From positions 20,980-84,979 of the forward strand of contig NZ_JWHL01000006.1 in the NCBI RefSeq assembly GCF_018132105.1: 64,000 nucleotides of DNA, written 5' to 3'. The stretch comes from Methanocalculus chunghsingensis (lineage in GTDB: Archaea > Halobacteriota > Methanomicrobia > Methanomicrobiales > Methanocorpusculaceae). The translations under genes and the position numbers were made by a program. The first letter of the stretch is position 1, and every line of letters begins with the position of its first letter. Below, piece by piece: positions 61,445 to 64,000 of the stretch. The notes under the pieces were generated by a model. That model saw only the letters and a list, made by a program, of their open reading frames with translations. It had not been told where the DNA came from and ran no database searches.

Positions 61445-62376
61445 GTCCTTGGTATCCCTCATATGAGAAGACCTCGCCGATTGCGGTGAAGAATGGTATT
61501 AAGGCGAAGAGCAAGAGGGGTGCAATCGGAGACAAATGGTGGTCGAAACGGTTCATCTCCGCCCTTGAGCGGATGGGGAATGCTGCCCGGCTCCAGCGTG
61601 GCCGTTCATATGCCCGGAAAGGCCAGGTGATCAGCCTTCTGATACAGGATGGCTGCGTGGAGTCGAAGGTCCAAGGGTCGCGGAGATCCCCGTACTCGGT
61701 CTCGATCCGGCTCCGGTCTTTCACTGAAGGTGAATGGACCCGTATCCTTGATGCGATGGCAGCCGAGGCACTCTACTCAGCCCAGCTCCTCGCCGGGGAG
61801 GTCCCGGCGGAGATCGAGAAGATCGTCGGAAAGACCGGCCTCCCGCTCTTCCCGGATACGGTGAAGGATATCAGGACGGACTGTTCCTGCCCGGACTGGG
61901 AGAACCCCTGCAAGCATATCGCCGCTGCCTACTATCTCCTCGCCGAGCGGTTTGATGACGACCCGTTCCTGATCTTCTCTCTCAGGGGGAAGACGAAGGA
62001 GGAGGTCCTGGCAGGACTTAAGGCCCGGAGGAGACAGGTCTCTGATGCGATCCCCGGAGAACCTCCCGTCTCTGGTGATGTTTCTCTCTCCTCCTCTCAG
62101 GGGGATGGGGTGGTGGCTACAGGAACCCCGATAGATCCGGATCGTTTCTGGAAGAATGAGGGTGAGCCGGCTGAGATCGCCTTTTCCATCACCGGTGGAT
62201 CAGAGGCGGAGTTTGCGGCATTGCGGCTCTGCGGCGAGGCCCCCTTTACCATCCGTGGCATTGATCCCGCAGCCATCCTTCTCCCGGTCTATCCGGTGGT
62301 GAGGAAGAGGGCCTATGAGATGGCAGTCGGGAGCAGGCTTGATGATGATGAGTCTGATGAGGGGAGGCCGGAATGA
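61441..62376 (+). CDS. SWIM zinc-finger protein, partner of SNF2 helicase
   Basis: A 311-residue protein with a SWIM domain around residues 140-170: DCSCPDWENPCKHIAAAYYLL, giving C-x-C-x(6)-C-x-H ligands. The N-terminal part WYPSYEKTSPIAVKNGIKAKSKRGAIG is typical of SNF2-linked SWIM proteins, followed by GRSYARKGQVISLLI. The C-terminal ~100 residues are variable. It begins inside the last codons of the SNF2 gene (ATGA overlap), so the two products are made together and probably act in one complex on DNA. Confidence 0.9.
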   Translation: MSPWYPSYEKTSPIAVKNGIKAKSKRGAIGDKWWSKRFISALERMGNAARLQRGRSYARKGQVISLLIQDGCVESKVQGSRRSPYSVSIRLRSFTEGEWTRILDAMAAEALYSAQLLAGEVPAEIEKIVGKTGLPLFPDTVKDIRTDCSCPDWENPCKHIAAAYYLLAERFDDDPFLIFSLRGKTKEEVLAGLKARRRQVSDAIPGEPPVSGDVSLSSSQGDGVVATGTPIDPDRFWKNEGEPAEIAFSITGGSEAEFAALRLCGEAPFTIRGIDPAAILLPVYPVVRKRAYEMAVGSRLDDDESDEGRPE

Positions 62377-62496
62377 TACACCCCCCTTCTCTGATCAGCC
62401 ATCTCTCCGTTCCGAAGCCTTAATCCCGGCTCAATAGAAGAGATCATCTATCCACTGATAACGACGGTTCCACAATGGCACTCAAAAAGGAGGATA

Positions 62497-63759
62497 TCAG
62501 CCAAAGAGTGGCGCCAGCGGGATCTCTTCCCAGTCGGCATGATCAATGGCACGCAGCCAGATGGTTCTCGTCTCCGGAACTGCAACAACCTGATAGACGG
62601 TCCCTCCGAAGGTGGCTCCCCCCTCTTCTATCGGAATCTCAAGGAGCTGCATCATCAGGTCAGGGGTGAAGTGCCCTCGATACTCCTCTGACTGAGCCAT
62701 CCTGATCAGGTTATCATACCGGGGGTCCACGCTGGCTGGCCGGGGTGGTGCGACGATCCCTTCCCAGTGCGGTGGATAGTCTGGTATAAAGTGATTTACT
62801 GCAACAACCAGCCCGTCATCATCGGATGGCCGTACCCTGGTATCAAATGTCGCTCTCTCCAATGAGACTGCATGGGAGGGATCAGCAATCTGGAGGATAT
62901 AGGAGAGATCTGCGGGTGTATTCTCAAGCATCCGGACTGCCTCATCGACCGTCCGGCTCTCTGTCAGGACCCTGATCAGAACCGAGGATGTATCTTCTCG
63001 TTCGGGATACCATACCGGGTCGGAATGCCCGCCGTTATTCAGTTCTATGAAGAGACCCTCGCTATTCATACCGGTCTCAAGATAGACGTTCCCGAGAGGG
63101 TGAATGTTTGCGACCGGATACCCCTCCTCCGGATGATAGACGACCACCGAGAGGTATCGCATATATTTCTGCATAGACTCCCGTTGGATATCCCAGTTTC
63201 GGCCAAAAACAAGTGTTCCATCTCCGGTATATCCATCCCAGACGCCAACTCCACTACACGCACCCGGATGATCGCCCTCAAGGATCGCATCGGTGAGGAG
63301 CATCATCCCTGCATTGAGAACAAGGACCTCATCCATCGAGAGACCGGAGGTCTGGCTGATGCCCCCAAGAAGTTCCTGCAGTTCCGGGGAGTAGCCATCA
63401 TATGATTTCCTGGCCTCCCGTATCTGGTCTGCTTCATCGATACCACGGGACGTTATATCATCAACAATCTCATCATGAAAGAGCCGGAGTTCATCCCCGA
63501 CGAGGCCACCGTACTGCCGCCCCATCTCCATCCATGATCCTGAGAGGTGCAGAACATGGTAGAGATCTGAACCGGTTCTATAGGCCTGTCCCCCTTCAAA
63601 AGCACGGACGTTTGAAAGGTGTATATCCGGTGGTACCTCACCACCTGATGATACCTGCTGGTCTCCCTCATCCACAAGCTCATCGGGTGCGGTACATCCG
63701 GCAGAGAGTGCCAGAATCAGGACCAGAAGAAGAGGGGGGAGGATACGGAGATAGTGCAT
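62497..63759 (-). CDS. C45-type N-terminal nucleophile amidohydrolase lipoprotein
   Basis: A 420-residue exported protein. The start MHYLRILPPLLLVLILALSA ends in SAGC, a lipobox, so the protein should be lipid-anchored outside the cell. The body matches the peptidase C45/acyl-CoA:6-aminopenicillanate acyltransferase and choloylglycine hydrolase-like group: SWMEMGRQYG at the start, GACSGVGVWDG with the likely nucleophile Cys, FGRNWDIQ and LNNGGHSDPVW later. Enzymes of this group cleave linear amides and are usually made as precursors cleaved before the Cys. The substrate here is unknown. It stands convergent with the SWIM gene. Confidence 0.85.
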   Translation of the reverse strand: MHYLRILPPLLLVLILALSAGCTAPDELVDEGDQQVSSGGEVPPDIHLSNVRAFEGGQAYRTGSDLYHVLHLSGSWMEMGRQYGGLVGDELRLFHDEIVDDITSRGIDEADQIREARKSYDGYSPELQELLGGISQTSGLSMDEVLVLNAGMMLLTDAILEGDHPGACSGVGVWDGYTGDGTLVFGRNWDIQRESMQKYMRYLSVVVYHPEEGYPVANIHPLGNVYLETGMNSEGLFIELNNGGHSDPVWYPEREDTSSVLIRVLTESRTVDEAVRMLENTPADLSYILQIADPSHAVSLERATFDTRVRPSDDDGLVVAVNHFIPDYPPHWEGIVAPPRPASVDPRYDNLIRMAQSEEYRGHFTPDLMMQLLEIPIEEGGATFGGTVYQVVAVPETRTIWLRAIDHADWEEIPLAPLFG

Positions 63760-64000
63760 ACAGAAAAAGTATGTAGTGATGGTATATCTTCATTCCTGAC
63801 GATGCCGGGATTGACTCACTGGCGCCCCCCGAAGCGATAGAGTAAACAATTCAAAAAGCGATGAGGAAATGAACGGGCATCATCAGAGAGGGGAGGATAC
63901 TACAGGATCAGAGGTTCTGCATTTCCGGATGTTGATCCGAAACCCCGGATGATGACGCCCGGGTGGGTCGCTATGGTTCATTCACGATCTAACAGGCAGG

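Noticed and set aside
1..64000. CRISPR array or insertion sequence with terminal repeats
   Set aside because: No set of regularly spaced direct repeats, and no intact transposase with flanking inverted repeats, was seen on reading the window; the only long direct repeat is the PKD duplication.
63760..64000. A gene entering from the right end
   Set aside because: All three minus-strand frames contain stops within the last 30 bases, and no plus-strand start with a ribosome site is seen; the stretch holds nothing I can support.

Overview
The window reads as a chromosomal segment of a hydrogenotrophic or formate-using methanogenic euryarchaeon, most likely of the order Methanomicrobiales. Supporting genes are F420-dependent formate dehydrogenase (fdhAB), CofD of coenzyme F420 synthesis, an FmdE-type C-terminus, pyruvoyl arginine decarboxylase, the archaeal D-family polymerase large subunit (DP2) with an intein, a core MetE-like methionine synthase, the UbiX/UbiD/aconitase-X genes of the archaeal mevalonate route, and archaeal-style TATA boxes and GGAGG ribosome binding sites. 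The genus cannot be fixed from the sequence alone.

Layout. 1-4.9 kb: the end of an FmdE-like gene, a four-gene osmoprotectant ABC transporter whose ATPase gene has no standard start codon, and a lipoprotein of three META domains. 5.4-8.6 kb: fdhAB with a clear promoter and a strong terminator hairpin. 9.0-10.8 kb: a three-gene exported module (His-rich anchored protein, small heme-b-like membrane protein, Cys-rich lipoprotein) that matches no system I can name. 10.8-16.3 kb: proline iminopeptidase, SdpI-like protein, short RecQ helicase, TrpB2 and an AcoX-type kinase. 16.3-21.2 kb: an operon of acyl-CoA synthetase, a complete ECF transporter (S, fused A-A', T) and a KaiC-like protein whose P-loop has lost its lysine. 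21.6-24.9 kb: a PKD/dockerin-like secreted protein, a RelE-type toxin-antitoxin pair beside a stray copy of metE sequence, then metE.

24.9-34.1 kb, mostly minus strand: aspS, a response regulator, a B12-dependent ribonucleotide reductase, a secreted protein, a HEAT-repeat protein and cofD, with a plus-strand MBL hydrolase, PdaD and a DUF2179 protein between. 34.2-41.6 kb: a multi-PAS histidine kinase, an HD phosphohydrolase, ubiX-ubiD-aconitase X (isoprenoid precursor synthesis) and a methyltransferase. 41.7-47.5 kb, minus strand: a VapBC-like pair, then a sulfur module (two YeeE/YedE membrane proteins, persulfide dioxygenase-rhodanese, SLC13/TrkA-C carrier) and a DtxR-family regulator with a His-rich tail. 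48.2-51.7 kb: membrane-anchored HEAT protein, DUF432, MscS channel and a soluble HEAT protein. 51.7-55.7 kb: DP2 with a 165-residue mini-intein, then tRNA-Leu(CAA). 55.9-63.8 kb: a secreted coiled-coil protein, a broken ATPase, an AAA ATPase, a SNF2 helicase with its SWIM partner under a striking palindrome, and a C45-like amidohydrolase lipoprotein.

The regions best worth a second look are the 9.0-10.8 kb redox or metal module, the ECF/KaiC-like operon, the sulfur module, and the HEAT-DUF432-MscS-HEAT operon.
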